A DNA stretch of 64,000 nt, from positions 1 through 64,000 of the forward strand of contig BEIN01000009.1 in assembly GCA_002898375.1 (NCBI GenBank), given 5' to 3'. The notes beneath the pieces were generated by a model, which saw only the letters and a program-made list of their open reading frames with translations, ran no database searches and was not told where the DNA came from. The DNA is from a bacterium HR37. Lineage in GTDB: Bacteria > Desulfobacterota_D > UBA1144 > Nemesobacterales > CSP1-2. The position numbers were made by a program, and so were the translations under genes. This document shows, piece by piece, positions 53,768-63,109 of this stretch (the first letter of the stretch is position 1; each line of letters opens with the position of its first letter).

Positions 53768-54331
53768 ATGGTTAAAAGTTGGAGCGTGGTTAATTCCATT
53801 AAGTTAAATTCATACAGGGTATTTTCTACCCGAAAGGATGTGGCTGTTTCTCCGGTTACCGGAAGAGAGCATGAGTTTTTTGTAATTGAAGCTCCTGACT
53901 GGATAAACGTAATTGCAACCACTCCGGATGAGCATGTGGTTCTTATAGAGCAGTACCGCCATGGAATCGGATCAGTAACCCTTGAGATACCGGGTGGTAT
54001 GATTGACCCGGGAGAATCTCCTCTTGATGCTGCCAGAAGGGAGTTAGTTGAAGAAACGGGGTTTTCTTCTGAGGAGTGGATCTGTCTTGGGAGAGTTCAT
54101 CCAAACCCAGCTATACAGCAAAACGTCTGTTACACCTTTCTTGCAAGGAATGCGAGGAAGAGTAAAGAACCAAGCCTAGAAGGTACTGAGGATATAGCTT
54201 CGCTTTTGGTTCCTATAAGTGATATACGTAGCCTGATTGCGAAAGGAAAGATTACACATTCCCTGGTTATCGCAGCGTTTTATTGGTATGATCTCTACAG
54301 AGAAACGGGTAGGGTTTTTGGTGTTACTTAG
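53768..54331 (+). CDS. Nudix hydrolase (ADP-ribose pyrophosphatase-like)
   Basis: 187 residues with a complete Nudix box: GGMIDPGESPLDAARRELVE continuing ETGF, matching G-x5-E-x7-REU-x-EE-x-GU. VLIEQYRHGIGSVTLEIPGG upstream of the box is typical of ADP-sugar pyrophosphatases. It starts 17 bases after the PPOX-class gene. Confidence 0.92.
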   Translation: MVKSWSVVNSIKLNSYRVFSTRKDVAVSPVTGREHEFFVIEAPDWINVIATTPDEHVVLIEQYRHGIGSVTLEIPGGMIDPGESPLDAARRELVEETGFSSEEWICLGRVHPNPAIQQNVCYTFLARNARKSKEPSLEGTEDIASLLVPISDIRSLIAKGKITHSLVIAAFYWYDLYRETGRVFGVT

Positions 54332-54339
54332 TCAGCTTG

Positions 54340-54370
54340 TTGATTCTTACTCGGTTGCTGATAATATAAT
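54340..54370 (+). promoter_or_regulatory. Candidate promoter of tRNA-Leu
   Basis: TTGATT (54340-54345), 19-base spacer, perfect TATAAT (54365-54370), nine bases ahead of the tRNA. Confidence 0.5.
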
Positions 54371-54378
54371 AGGTTTTA

Positions 54379-54463
54379 GGGCAGGTGGCGGAACAGGCAG
54401 ACGCGGCGGCCTCAAAAGCCGCTGGGCATTGCGCCCGTAAGGGTTCGACTCCCTTCCTGCCCA
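54379..54463 (+). tRNA. tRNA-Leu (anticodon CAA)
   Basis: Acceptor GGGCAGG/CCTGCCC, anticodon loop CTCAAAA with CAA at 54413-54415, class II long variable arm, T-loop TTCGACT, discriminator A. CCA is not encoded; TTTTT follows and may serve as terminator. It reads TTG codons. Confidence 0.96.
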
Positions 54464-54472
54464 TTTTTATTA

Positions 54473-55873
54473 CTAGCTTAAAAGACCACTTGCTATTGAT
54501 TCAGCGGCCAATTCACCTGAGTGGATACAATCAGGCATACCAACGCCTTCGTAAGCACTACCTGCAAGTGCTAATCCTCTGTGTGTTTTTACCCTCTCTT
54601 TTATCCGGTTTATAAGTTCTGTATGTCCAACACCGTATAGAGGCATTGAGTCTATATGACGGTACACGCACATAATCAGCGGCTTATTCTTTATGTGAAG
54701 AAGCTCACTTAACTCCCTGTGTGTTGTCTCTATTATTTTTGAATCATCCCATTCACAGGCTTTGGGTTGCATGCTTCCTCCTAAAAAACAACGAAGCAGT
54801 ATATTTTCTTTCGGGGCACGTCCTTGGAATTTAATGCTACTAAAGGAACAGGCAACTATGTTTCTTTTCTCTGTTGCGGGAACCACAAAACCAAAGCCAT
54901 TTAGCGGATGAGATATGTCTTCTCTTCTGTATGCAAGGTTAACCACAACGGACGAGTTGTAAGGGATTTCTGATAGGTCCTTTGAAAGATCCGGGTCCAG
55001 TCCTTTAAGTAAGGATGCGGTAACATAGGCTGGGGTTGTAACTATCAGGCCATCTGCAAAGAACCTGTTTCCCTGATGTGTGGTTATAATCCATAATCCA
55101 TTTTCCCTGGTTATGCTCTCTACAGAATGGTTTAGCTTTATTGTGTCTTTGGGTAAAAGCGATGCCAGTCTTTCAGGGAGGGTTTGCATGCCATTTAGAA
55201 GAGCAACAAAAAGGCTGTATCTTGCACCGCTTTGGTTCTGTTTGCCTCTGCCTTGCTCTTTCCTCATTGCCTTTATAAGGCTTCTGTGTTTTCTTTCCAT
55301 TTCAAGAAGGTGAGGGAGGGTTGCACGCAGACTTATGTTTTCTGGATCAGCCATGTATATACTGCCTACCAGGGGCTGAACTACCCTTTCAAGTGCTTCA
55401 CGCCCAAATCTGCGTATGGTAAAAGAGGCAAGGGTTTCATCTTCTTTAGGCTTACCCGGTATGAAAAGCTCCATAAGAATACGAAGCTTTCCTTTCCAGG
55501 AAAAAAGGGGGGATTTAAGAAACGGTATGAACCTAGTAGGTGCAAGTACAAAAAACCCCTCAGGAATGGGCTGTAGTTTGCCCTGGAGGACAACAAAGGT
55601 GTTTCTGTTACGTGTGTTGGTCTGTATAAGCTCTGATTCAAGCCCTATGCGCCTGCACAGGTTAAGTGCCCATGGCTTTGTCGTTATAAAAGAGTCTGGA
55701 CCATTTTCAATAAGAAACCCATCTATGTGTTCTGTTCTTATTGTTCCTCCAATTCGGTTTTGTTTTTCAAGTAAGATGATTTCTATCTTGTGGTTCTGTA
55801 TGGAGCTTAATTCAAAGAGTCGGTAGGCTGCACTTAATCCTGTAATCCCTCCACCTATTACTATAACTCGCAT
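54473..55873 (-). CDS. hemG: Protoporphyrinogen oxidase (HemY type)
   Basis: A 466-residue FAD enzyme oxidising protoporphyrinogen IX to protoporphyrin IX. N-terminal FAD motif VIVIGGGITGLSAAYRLFEL, then EKQNRIGGTIRTEHIDGFLIENGPDSF spread over residues 35-61, and the C-terminal FAD segment GLALAGSAYEGVGMPDCIHSG. This is the oxygen-dependent type found in aerobes (often called hemY or hemG). It overlaps hemH by 13 bases. Confidence 0.93.
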   Translation of the reverse strand: MRVIVIGGGITGLSAAYRLFELSSIQNHKIEIILLEKQNRIGGTIRTEHIDGFLIENGPDSFITTKPWALNLCRRIGLESELIQTNTRNRNTFVVLQGKLQPIPEGFFVLAPTRFIPFLKSPLFSWKGKLRILMELFIPGKPKEDETLASFTIRRFGREALERVVQPLVGSIYMADPENISLRATLPHLLEMERKHRSLIKAMRKEQGRGKQNQSGARYSLFVALLNGMQTLPERLASLLPKDTIKLNHSVESITRENGLWIITTHQGNRFFADGLIVTTPAYVTASLLKGLDPDLSKDLSEIPYNSSVVVNLAYRREDISHPLNGFGFVVPATEKRNIVACSFSSIKFQGRAPKENILLRCFLGGSMQPKACEWDDSKIIETTHRELSELLHIKNKPLIMCVYRHIDSMPLYGVGHTELINRIKERVKTHRGLALAGSAYEGVGMPDCIHSGELAAESIASGLLS

Positions 55874-56808
55874 TTACCTCGTGGCTCTTTAATATAGCTG
55901 TGAACGGATTCAGCCAGTGCATGGATAAACTTTGGGTCGTCATTAACTGTGTTTGCCCTAAGTAATCTTACTCCGTTCTCTTCTGCTATCTTTTTTGCTT
56001 CAATCCCGATATCGTAGAGCACCTCAACGTGGTCACATAAAAAGCCTATTGGCTGAACAACTGTGTATCTTACACCCTGTTTTGCAAGCTCTCTAATTGC
56101 ATCGCATATATCTGGTTCAAGCCAGGGATCCATGGGGTTTCCGCTTCGGCTCTGATAAGCTATCATCCAATTTTGGTGTTTAAGTTTTCTTGCTATGGAG
56201 AGTGCCAAGGTTTTAAACTGCTCGGTGTAGGGAGATTCCTCTGCCATTCTAATGGGTATGCTGTGGGCGGTAAACACTAGCAGGGTATTTGCAAGCTCCT
56301 CTGGAGGAAGCTCAAGAAAACGCTCATATACCTTTTCCGCGCATGATTCCACAAACAGGGGATGATCAAAAACAGGAGGCAGGTACTCAACATCAATGTT
56401 AATATTTCCTTTCTCCAGGGCTTCTTTAACACTACGCTGATATTGGTTCCAGCTTGCATCACATTGAAAGGGTGACATTATGATACCAAGTGCCCGTTTT
56501 ATACCTCTTTTTGACATCTCGGTTATCGTTTCTGATATAAAAGGGTGCCAGTTACGCATACCTATGTATACGGGAAGTTCGTATCCGTAGTCTTTTAATC
56601 TTAGCTCTAGGGCCTTTGCCTGCCTCAGCGTTATCTCGTTTATGGGTGACTTGCCCCCTATGGCCATGTAGTGATGTGCAACCTCTTCTATCCTCTCGGT
56701 AGGAATGCGGCGTCCTTGTGTAACAATCCTGAGAAAAGGGTATATGTCTTCTGGGCTGTATGGGCCTCCAAAGGCAAGCATAAGCACTGCATCAAAGGCT
56801 TTGGTCAT
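55861..56808 (-). CDS. hemH: Ferrochelatase
   Basis: A 315-residue enzyme that inserts ferrous iron into protoporphyrin. N terminus AVLMLAFGGPYSPEDIYPFL; active-site His in LVFTAHSIPIRM; SRSGNPMDPWLEPDI; and VQPIGFLCDHVEVLYDIGIE with its conserved acidic residue. The gene overlaps both hemD-hemE (17 bases) and hemG (13 bases), so the three are translated in sequence. Confidence 0.95.
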   Translation of the reverse strand: MTKAFDAVLMLAFGGPYSPEDIYPFLRIVTQGRRIPTERIEEVAHHYMAIGGKSPINEITLRQAKALELRLKDYGYELPVYIGMRNWHPFISETITEMSKRGIKRALGIIMSPFQCDASWNQYQRSVKEALEKGNINIDVEYLPPVFDHPLFVESCAEKVYERFLELPPEELANTLLVFTAHSIPIRMAEESPYTEQFKTLALSIARKLKHQNWMIAYQSRSGNPMDPWLEPDICDAIRELAKQGVRYTVVQPIGFLCDHVEVLYDIGIEAKKIAEENGVRLLRANTVNDDPKFIHALAESVHSYIKEPRGKCEL

Positions 56809-58756
56809 TGGTTTTTTTCCTCATGCTGGAATACTCATGCACTGTATCCACCAGAGTAAGTACGTTGTCAACTGGGGTGCCTGGAAGCACACCGTGGCCA
56901 AGATTAAATATGTGACCTTCTCGTCCAGCAGCTTTGTCCAGAATCCTTATTGCTCTTCTCTTAATTTCCGAAGGGGGGGCAAGGAGTACAGCAGGGTCTA
57001 GGTTTCCCTGAATTGCAACGTCGTATCCAAGTCTCTTCCAGGCCTTATCGAGCTCTATTCTCCAGTCAAGTCCTATGACACTGCTACCTGCTTCCTTCAT
57101 TAGATCAAGTAGCGATGCGGTACCCGTTCCAAAGTGTATTACCGGTACCCCCGGCCTTATCCCTTGAATAAGCTTTTTCATATAGGGAAGAACAAAGTCA
57201 CGATAGTCCTCAGGTGAAAGGCATCCTACCCAGCTGTCAAAGATCTGAACTGCATCTGCTCCCGAGTCGATTTGACGGTTTAGGTAGAGTAGGGTTGCAT
57301 GTGTAAGCTTATCCATAAGCACATGCCATGCTTCGGGGTCTCTATACATTAATCCCTTTGTGTTTTCATAGTTCCTGGAGCTACCTCCCTCGATAAGATA
57401 AGAGGCAACTGTAAATGGAGCACCTGCAAAGCCAATAAGTGCTATTTCAGGGGCAAGTGCACGTCTTGATATCTCAACGGCCTTGTAGACAAAATCCAGT
57501 TCATCGGGATTAAATTCCCTCAAAGTGTCAAGGGCTTTTGTGCTTCTTAGCGGCTTTTTTATCCTGGGGCCTTCACCCTTTGAGAACTCAAGCTCTACAC
57601 CAAGTGGCTCCAGGATTAAGAGGATGTCTGCAAAAATGATAGCTGCATCAACCCCCAGTCTGTCCACTGCCATAAGCGTTACCTCTGCTGCAAGTTCAGG
57701 AGTTTTGCATAACTCTAGAAAAGAAACCCTAGCACGTAGTTCTCTATACTCTCGCAGAAAGCGACCTGCCTGTCGCATAAGCCATATCGGGGTGTAGTCA
57801 GTGGGTTCGCGGTTGCACGCTTTTATAAACACAGAGTTGTTTACTTTTTTCTCGGGTGCATCCTTATACCATATCATATCAATTCTCTTCCATTGGCCTG
57901 TATCTACGCCATTGGAGTAGGCTATCTGCTTTCTGGTTAAAAGGTAGTGAGCTCGCCTTGCTATTTCTCTTACGAAGTTGCCCATCTTAGGGCTGTTAGG
58001 CTCATAGTCTACTGTGAATCCAAAGTTTTTTAGCGTTTCTGTTGTGGTTGGTCCTATGGAACCGATAACAACACGTTTTAGCCCTTCCCGAAGGGGTTTT
58101 TCAAGTTCTTTTTGCCTTGCAACCTCTATTAGGTGATAAACCTGTTGGGAGCTTGTAAACAGGGCAACCTCTACTTTACCAGAGGATATGGAATGAATTG
58201 CATCAACAAGTGGCTTTATATCTTCAGGCAATGCCCAGCGGTAAACCGCAACCGGCTTTACCGTTGCCCCACGTTCCCTTAGCCCGTCTAGGAGTTGTGT
58301 GTTTGAGACGCCGTACTCCTGAACAACAACGGTCTTGTTATTTAGTGGTAGTGTAGAATCCAGTGACGATAGAATCTCTCGCCAGGTGTTTGGCTCTGGC
58401 ACTATTATATCAGGTTTTAATCCCAGTTCCCGTAAAGCTGAAACAGGTTTGGGACCTCTGGCAACTATAGTTGTGTTTTTGAGGGACTCTATAAACTTAT
58501 CACGACTGTACTTTGTTGTAACAATCTCTATGAGTGTACGGGTTCCAACACCTGTAAGAAGTATTACTACGTCTATTTTCCCGTTAAAGAGTTCTTCTGC
58601 AAATTCAAAAGCCTGGGTTGTTTCTGATAGGGGAACCTCACGCATAGAGGGTGCAACCTGGGGAATTCCGCCATAGTAGGCAATTAACCTCTCTATTTCC
58701 TTTGCACGGCGGCTTTCAAAAGCAACAACCCTCATCCCATCAAAACTAGCTTTCAT
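56792..58756 (-). CDS. hemDE: Uroporphyrinogen-III synthase / uroporphyrinogen decarboxylase fusion
   Basis: 654 residues combining two successive heme enzymes. Residues 1-272 are HemD-like: VVAFESRRAKEIERLIAYYGG, LTGVGTRTL, VALFTSSQQVYHLIE and VIGSIGPTTTETL. After a linker (273-305) residues 306-654 are HemE: TPIWLMRQAGRFLREYRELR, the catalytic Asp in IIFADILLI, GFAGAPFTVASYLIEGGSS, and HFGTGT. The HemD part closes the ring that the HemE part then decarboxylates. The first Met is used; a second at residue 8 is possible. Confidence 0.93.
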   Translation of the reverse strand: MKASFDGMRVVAFESRRAKEIERLIAYYGGIPQVAPSMREVPLSETTQAFEFAEELFNGKIDVVILLTGVGTRTLIEIVTTKYSRDKFIESLKNTTIVARGPKPVSALRELGLKPDIIVPEPNTWREILSSLDSTLPLNNKTVVVQEYGVSNTQLLDGLRERGATVKPVAVYRWALPEDIKPLVDAIHSISSGKVEVALFTSSQQVYHLIEVARQKELEKPLREGLKRVVIGSIGPTTTETLKNFGFTVDYEPNSPKMGNFVREIARRAHYLLTRKQIAYSNGVDTGQWKRIDMIWYKDAPEKKVNNSVFIKACNREPTDYTPIWLMRQAGRFLREYRELRARVSFLELCKTPELAAEVTLMAVDRLGVDAAIIFADILLILEPLGVELEFSKGEGPRIKKPLRSTKALDTLREFNPDELDFVYKAVEISRRALAPEIALIGFAGAPFTVASYLIEGGSSRNYENTKGLMYRDPEAWHVLMDKLTHATLLYLNRQIDSGADAVQIFDSWVGCLSPEDYRDFVLPYMKKLIQGIRPGVPVIHFGTGTASLLDLMKEAGSSVIGLDWRIELDKAWKRLGYDVAIQGNLDPAVLLAPPSEIKRRAIRILDKAAGREGHIFNLGHGVLPGTPVDNVLTLVDTVHEYSSMRKKTNDQSL

Positions 58757-58876
58757 GTATCTTGTGTTCCCGTGGTTGGTTTTAGTTGTTTTAAAGAAAG
58801 CCTTGACATATATAGAACCCTGATAAGGTTAGCACATGGGTATATAGGGGTCAAGTTGCTTGACTTAAAGCCAGGC

Positions 58877-58905
58877 TTGATATTGTAGTTTCCGTTTTTT
58901 ATAAT
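58877..58905 (+). promoter_or_regulatory. Sigma-70 promoter of the HCCA-isomerase-like gene
   Basis: TTGATA (58877-58882), 17-base spacer, perfect TATAAT (58900-58905). The start site would be near 58912, almost on the GGGGAGG ribosome site, giving a very short leader. Confidence 0.7.
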
Positions 58906-58922
58906 CCCTAGGGGAGGTTTAA

Positions 58923-59513
58923 ATGAAAAAAGTAGAATTCTACTATGATATAGCAAGCCCTTACAGTTACCTGGCTTCTACCCAGGTAGAAAAGGTCTGT
59001 CAGAGGTGTGGTGCTGAGCTTGATTGGAGGCCTTTTCTGATCGGGGGAGTATATAAAGAAACAGGGAATCGGGCTCCACTAGAGGTTCCCAATAAAAAGG
59101 CCTATATGATAGTTGACCTTAAGGATTGGGCACGCTATTACGGAGTGGAGCTAAACTTTCCTGAGTTGTTTCCACTAAACAGTTTAAAGGTTATGAGGGG
59201 TGCAATAGTTGCAAAGGAGATTGGCAGGATAAGAGACTATACCCATAAGATGTTTAGACTCTACTGGGTAGAAGGGGAGGACTTGAGTAAAGATGAGATA
59301 CTGAGGAAGGGTGTTGAAGCCATTGGCATGGATGCCAATTGGTTTATGAAGCGCATAGGGGATCAAGATGTAAAAGACAAGTTAAGGGAAGAAACTTCTA
59401 AAGCGGTAAGCAGGGGGGCTTTTGGTGCTCCTACGTTTTTTATAGGTGAAAGGATGTTCTGGGGAAATGATAGGTTGATGTTAGTTGAGGAGTACCTTAA
59501 AGGAAGGCTCTAA
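58923..59513 (+). CDS. 2-hydroxychromene-2-carboxylate isomerase/DsbA-like (kappa GST) protein
   Basis: 196 residues with a thioredoxin-like fold: VEFYYDIASPYSYLAST places a Ser in the active loop, as in HCCA isomerases and kappa-class glutathione transferases, not the CxxC of DsbA. WRPFLIGGVYKETGN and GAFGAPTFFIGERMFWGNDRL complete the family pattern. The physiological substrate is unknown; no aromatic-degradation genes are nearby. AGGGGAGG precedes the ATG. Confidence 0.9.
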   Translation: MKKVEFYYDIASPYSYLASTQVEKVCQRCGAELDWRPFLIGGVYKETGNRAPLEVPNKKAYMIVDLKDWARYYGVELNFPELFPLNSLKVMRGAIVAKEIGRIRDYTHKMFRLYWVEGEDLSKDEILRKGVEAIGMDANWFMKRIGDQDVKDKLREETSKAVSRGAFGAPTFFIGERMFWGNDRLMLVEEYLKGRL

Positions 59514-59610
59514 GTTGGTAGGGTTGTTGATTGATTTTGGCTTTTTTGTAAGTAAATTAATCTAAGTTTTAGCTTCCAGCTGATGGTAGATGGCTAAATA
59601 AAGGAGACAA

Positions 59611-60879
59611 ATGCACATGTATTACGGATTTAATTACAAAAAAGGGGAGTTTTATGCCGAGGGTGTTCCTGTTAGGGAAATTGCAAATGCAGTTGGAACC
59701 CCTTGCTATATCTATAGTTATTCTGCTTTAAAACATGGCTTTGAAAAACTCCACAGTGCGTTCTCAGATATAGAAGCGTTGATTTGTTTTTCCGTAAAGG
59801 CAAACTCTAACCTGGCGGTTCTAAGGGCCTTTGCTAACTTTGGCTCTGGTTTTGATATAGTATCTGGAGGGGAACTCTTCCGAGTTCTAAATGCAGGTGG
59901 AGACCCTTCAAAGGTGGTTTTCTCTGGAGTTGGAAAAACGGAAGAAGAGATGAGGTTTGGAATAGACTCCGGTATCTTGTTTTTTAATGTTGAGTCCCTG
60001 GAAGAACTTTACGTTTTAGATGGGGTGGCAAGAAAGGAGGGGAAAAAGGCCAGAATTGCTATCAGGATCAATCCAGACATTGATCCGAAAACACATCCTT
60101 ACATATCCACGGGGCTTAAGAAAAGCAAGTTCGGTATAGAGATTGAGAGGGCTTTGGATGTATACAGGGAAGCGGTAAACCTCAAGGGGATAGAGGTTGT
60201 TGGAATAGATGCGCATATAGGTTCTCAGATATTTGATGTATCTCCTTTTGTAGAGTCTATAAGGAAGCTGGTTCAACTTGCAGATACCCTAGCAAAAGAA
60301 GGAGTGGACATTGAATATATAGACATTGGAGGTGGAATAGGTATCCAGTACAGGGAGGATGAAAAACCGCCACCACCTGATCTGTTTGCACAAGCAGTAA
60401 AAAGAGAGATTGCAAATACCCCGTATAAGCTGGTTTTGGAGCCGGGAAGGGTACTGGTTGGAAACGCGGGCATTCTTCTTACAAAGGTTCTCTACACAAA
60501 GGTGGGGGCGCTTAAGAAGTTTATTGTGGTCGATGCCGCAATGAACGATCTTATACGTCCTGCGTTTTACGATTCCTACCATGAGATCCTTACCGCTTAT
60601 GAAAGTGATGCAAAAAGGGAGAAGGTAGATATCGTTGGACCTGTGTGTGAATCCGGGGACTTTTTGGCAAGGGATAGGATGTTTCCTGTGGTAAAAAGGG
60701 GAGACCTTCTTGTGGTTCAAAGTGCAGGAGCTTACGGTTTTGTGATGTCATCCAACTACAATTCACGTCCACGTGCTCCTGAGGTTATGGTAAAGGGGGA
60801 GGAGTTTTTTGTGGTAAGAAGGAGAGAAACGTATGAGGATCTGATACGGGGTGAGGAGATCCCGGGCTTTTTAAGGTAA
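59611..60879 (+). CDS. lysA: Diaminopimelate decarboxylase
   Basis: A 422-residue PLP enzyme giving L-lysine from meso-diaminopimelate. The PLP Lys lies in ICFSVKANSN; HIGSQIFD, GGGIGIQY, EPGRVLVGNAG and GPVCESGDFLARDR are the other active-site blocks. Length is normal. AAAGGAGA precedes the ATG. The usual neighbours dapF and dapA are absent; the next gene starts one base after its stop. Confidence 0.97.
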   Translation: MHMYYGFNYKKGEFYAEGVPVREIANAVGTPCYIYSYSALKHGFEKLHSAFSDIEALICFSVKANSNLAVLRAFANFGSGFDIVSGGELFRVLNAGGDPSKVVFSGVGKTEEEMRFGIDSGILFFNVESLEELYVLDGVARKEGKKARIAIRINPDIDPKTHPYISTGLKKSKFGIEIERALDVYREAVNLKGIEVVGIDAHIGSQIFDVSPFVESIRKLVQLADTLAKEGVDIEYIDIGGGIGIQYREDEKPPPPDLFAQAVKREIANTPYKLVLEPGRVLVGNAGILLTKVLYTKVGALKKFIVVDAAMNDLIRPAFYDSYHEILTAYESDAKREKVDIVGPVCESGDFLARDRMFPVVKRGDLLVVQSAGAYGFVMSSNYNSRPRAPEVMVKGEEFFVVRRRETYEDLIRGEEIPGFLR

Positions 60880-60880
60880 G

Positions 60881-61957
60881 ATGCATTCTTTGATGCTAAC
60901 GAGCTCCAAGGTGTCCAAGGAGTGGCTTTCTGTTGTGGAGGATCTCCGTGTTGGAGATGTGGTTTTTGTCCTTGGTGCAAGTGATACTGGAAAAACCACC
61001 CTTATAAAGTTTGTAATCAACGAGTGCATAAAAAAAGGTAAAAGAATTGCCTTTGTAGATAGCGATGTTGGTCAGACCTCTATTGGCCTTCCCACAACTA
61101 TAAGCTCTTCTGTTTTTTCCTCAATTGAGGATTTAAAATCTCCAAAAATAAACTCTCTCTTCTTTATAGGCTCTACTTCCCCCCATGGTAACCTCCTACA
61201 AATGGCTGTGGGGGTGAAAAAGACCACAGAGTCTGTGCTCAGGCAAAGACCTGACGTTGTTGTAATAGATACAACCGGTTTTGTACATGGACCAGCTGCC
61301 ACTGAGCTGAAGTATCAGAAGATATCGCTGGTTCAACCCAGCTGTGTGATTGCAATCCAGAGAGAAGCAGAGCTGGAACCGCTCCTTAGGCTTTTGTCAA
61401 ACTCTTTTGAGGGTTTAAGGATCATTAGATTGAATCCGTCACCGGATGTAAGGGCTAGGTCATTTGAAGAGAGGCTTGCAAACAGGGAGAGAAGATTTGC
61501 AAGGTACTTCTCCAGGTCATCTATTCTAAAAATAGACCTGGGAAACGTTTCTCTAAGAAGGGGTTACTTTGGAGGTGGTCTTCCTATCTCAAGCTCTCGA
61601 CTTTACGAGATATCAAAGATTTTTGGAGCTGATTTTCTCTATGGGGAAGAGGGGAAGGATGAGGCTCTTTTTATAGTGCGTTCTGCAGGATACATTCCTG
61701 CTCTTGTTAGCAAGGTTCAGGGTTTTATCCAAAAGAGCTCTATAAGAATTGTTCCTTTAGGTGATCTTGAGGGTGTTATAGTTGGTCTGGGAAACAAAGG
61801 GGGATTTGTTCTGGGCTTGGGTATTTTTTCCAGCATGGAGGGAGGAACTATAAGTATATTAACCCCGCTAAAGGATGTTTCACGTGTTAAGACGATAACG
61901 TTTGGTACCTTGAAACTTGAGCCTTCGGGGAAGGAAGTGGGAAAGTTAAGTTATTGA
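60881..61957 (+). CDS. Clp1/Grc3-like P-loop protein (polynucleotide 5'-kinase family)
   Basis: 358 residues. Residues 24-48 hold a Walker A (FVLGASDTGKTTL), followed by VDSDVGQTSIGLP, the switch-like motif of Clp1/Grc3 polynucleotide 5'-hydroxyl kinases, and VVIDTTGFVHG as Walker B region. The C-terminal third is all-beta with Gly-rich strands (LEGVIVGLGNKGGFVLGLGI), as in Clp1-type C-terminal domains. The family is best known from eukaryotes and archaea in RNA processing. The gene is spaced one base from lysA, which is probably only transcriptional coupling. Confidence 0.78.
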   Translation: MHSLMLTSSKVSKEWLSVVEDLRVGDVVFVLGASDTGKTTLIKFVINECIKKGKRIAFVDSDVGQTSIGLPTTISSSVFSSIEDLKSPKINSLFFIGSTSPHGNLLQMAVGVKKTTESVLRQRPDVVVIDTTGFVHGPAATELKYQKISLVQPSCVIAIQREAELEPLLRLLSNSFEGLRIIRLNPSPDVRARSFEERLANRERRFARYFSRSSILKIDLGNVSLRRGYFGGGLPISSSRLYEISKIFGADFLYGEEGKDEALFIVRSAGYIPALVSKVQGFIQKSSIRIVPLGDLEGVIVGLGNKGGFVLGLGIFSSMEGGTISILTPLKDVSRVKTITFGTLKLEPSGKEVGKLSY

Positions 61958-62021
61958 CCGGATTAACTGCATAGGATATTTTTAATTCTTAAACTAAAAC
62001 TTGATAATAAGGGTTCTCTTT

Positions 62022-62678
62022 ATGATTTGGGATAGCAGCGTTTTTGAGTTTATAAGAAAGGGTGGGATCTTTATGTATCCCATTCTCCTTTGTTCCATTG
62101 TGGGACTATCAATATTTCTTCAGAAGATGTGGGTTCTTAGGGTAAAAAAGATACTTCCCGAGGAGTTCTTAAAGCAGTTTTATGAGTTTCTTTCTCAGGG
62201 AAGGATTGGGGAAGCCCTTGTGCTTTCACGCTCAAATGACTCCTCCATTGCAAGAATTGCAACCGTTGCGCTTGAGAATGCTTGTAAAACAAAAGAGGAG
62301 TTAAGGGAGGATATCGAATCTGCAGGTAGAAGGGAGGTTCAGGAACTTGAACGTTATATAGAGGGACTTGGGGCAATTAGCAATGTGAGCACACTTCTTG
62401 GGCTGCTTGGTACCATATCTGGTATGATAAAGATATTCAGGGTAATCTCTGAGCAACCTATAGTTGATCCCCCAAGCCTTGCAGGTGGTATATCTGAAGC
62501 ACTCTACACCACTGCCTTTGGCCTTCTTGTGGCTATACCAACATTTATAGCATACAAATACACCATGGGTAAGGCAGAATCTCTTGTGGTCGGTCTGGAA
62601 GAAGAGGGAAGAAGGATAATGGAGGAGGTAATCAATGCCAATGAGAAGGCTGTTAAGTCAAGGGAGGTTTTAAGGTAG
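62022..62678 (+). CDS. MotA/TolQ/ExbB-family proton channel protein
   Basis: 218 residues from the ATG at 62022; a TTG at 62001 is possible but less likely. Three membrane segments: FMYPILLCSIVGLSIFLQKMW near the start, and SNVSTLLGLLGTISGMIKIF and ALYTTAFGLLVAIPTFIAYKY later, with the conserved small residues and Thr of the proton path. It forms a motor with the ExbD-like protein encoded 1 base downstream. No TonB or TolA gene is in view. Confidence 0.92.
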   Translation: MIWDSSVFEFIRKGGIFMYPILLCSIVGLSIFLQKMWVLRVKKILPEEFLKQFYEFLSQGRIGEALVLSRSNDSSIARIATVALENACKTKEELREDIESAGRREVQELERYIEGLGAISNVSTLLGLLGTISGMIKIFRVISEQPIVDPPSLAGGISEALYTTAFGLLVAIPTFIAYKYTMGKAESLVVGLEEEGRRIMEEVINANEKAVKSREVLR

Positions 62679-62679
62679 T

Positions 62680-63102
62680 ATGCGATTTAGGGAACAGACA
62701 ATAAAGAAAAGCGGTTTTGGCTCAACAGTTGACCTCACTCCTATAGTGGATACGGTTTTTAACCTTCTTATATTTTTTGCGCTTTCCCTGAACTTTGCTG
62801 CTACCTCTGGAGGTATAAATGTAAAGCTTCCAAAGGCTCAAACGGTTGAGCCTGTAAAGGTTGAACAGCTTACAGTTAATCTGACCAAAGACGGAAAACT
62901 TTATCTTAACGATAAGCTTATAACCTTAGATAAGCTCAACGATACCTTAAGGCAAAATCAAAAAAAGGATTCCCTGATAGTGATTAGAGCTGATAGTTCT
63001 GTGGAACATGGAAGGGTAGTTGAGGTTATGGATATCGCAAGAACTAACGGGTTTTCAAGACTTGCTATAGCGGTTGAAAGGGCCTCTGGTAACAACAGAT
63101 AG
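62680..63102 (+). CDS. ExbD/TolR-family protein
   Basis: 140 residues. One N-terminal membrane helix includes the essential Asp region VDLTPIVDTVFNLLIFFALS, followed by a periplasmic domain with the ExbD pattern (TVNLTKDGKLYLNDKLI, VIRADSSVEHGRVVEVMDIA). It supplies the proton-binding Asp of the ExbB-ExbD motor. AAGGTAG precedes the start. Confidence 0.93.
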   Translation: MRFREQTIKKSGFGSTVDLTPIVDTVFNLLIFFALSLNFAATSGGINVKLPKAQTVEPVKVEQLTVNLTKDGKLYLNDKLITLDKLNDTLRQNQKKDSLIVIRADSSVEHGRVVEVMDIARTNGFSRLAIAVERASGNNR

Positions 63103-63109
63103 TTTTTTA

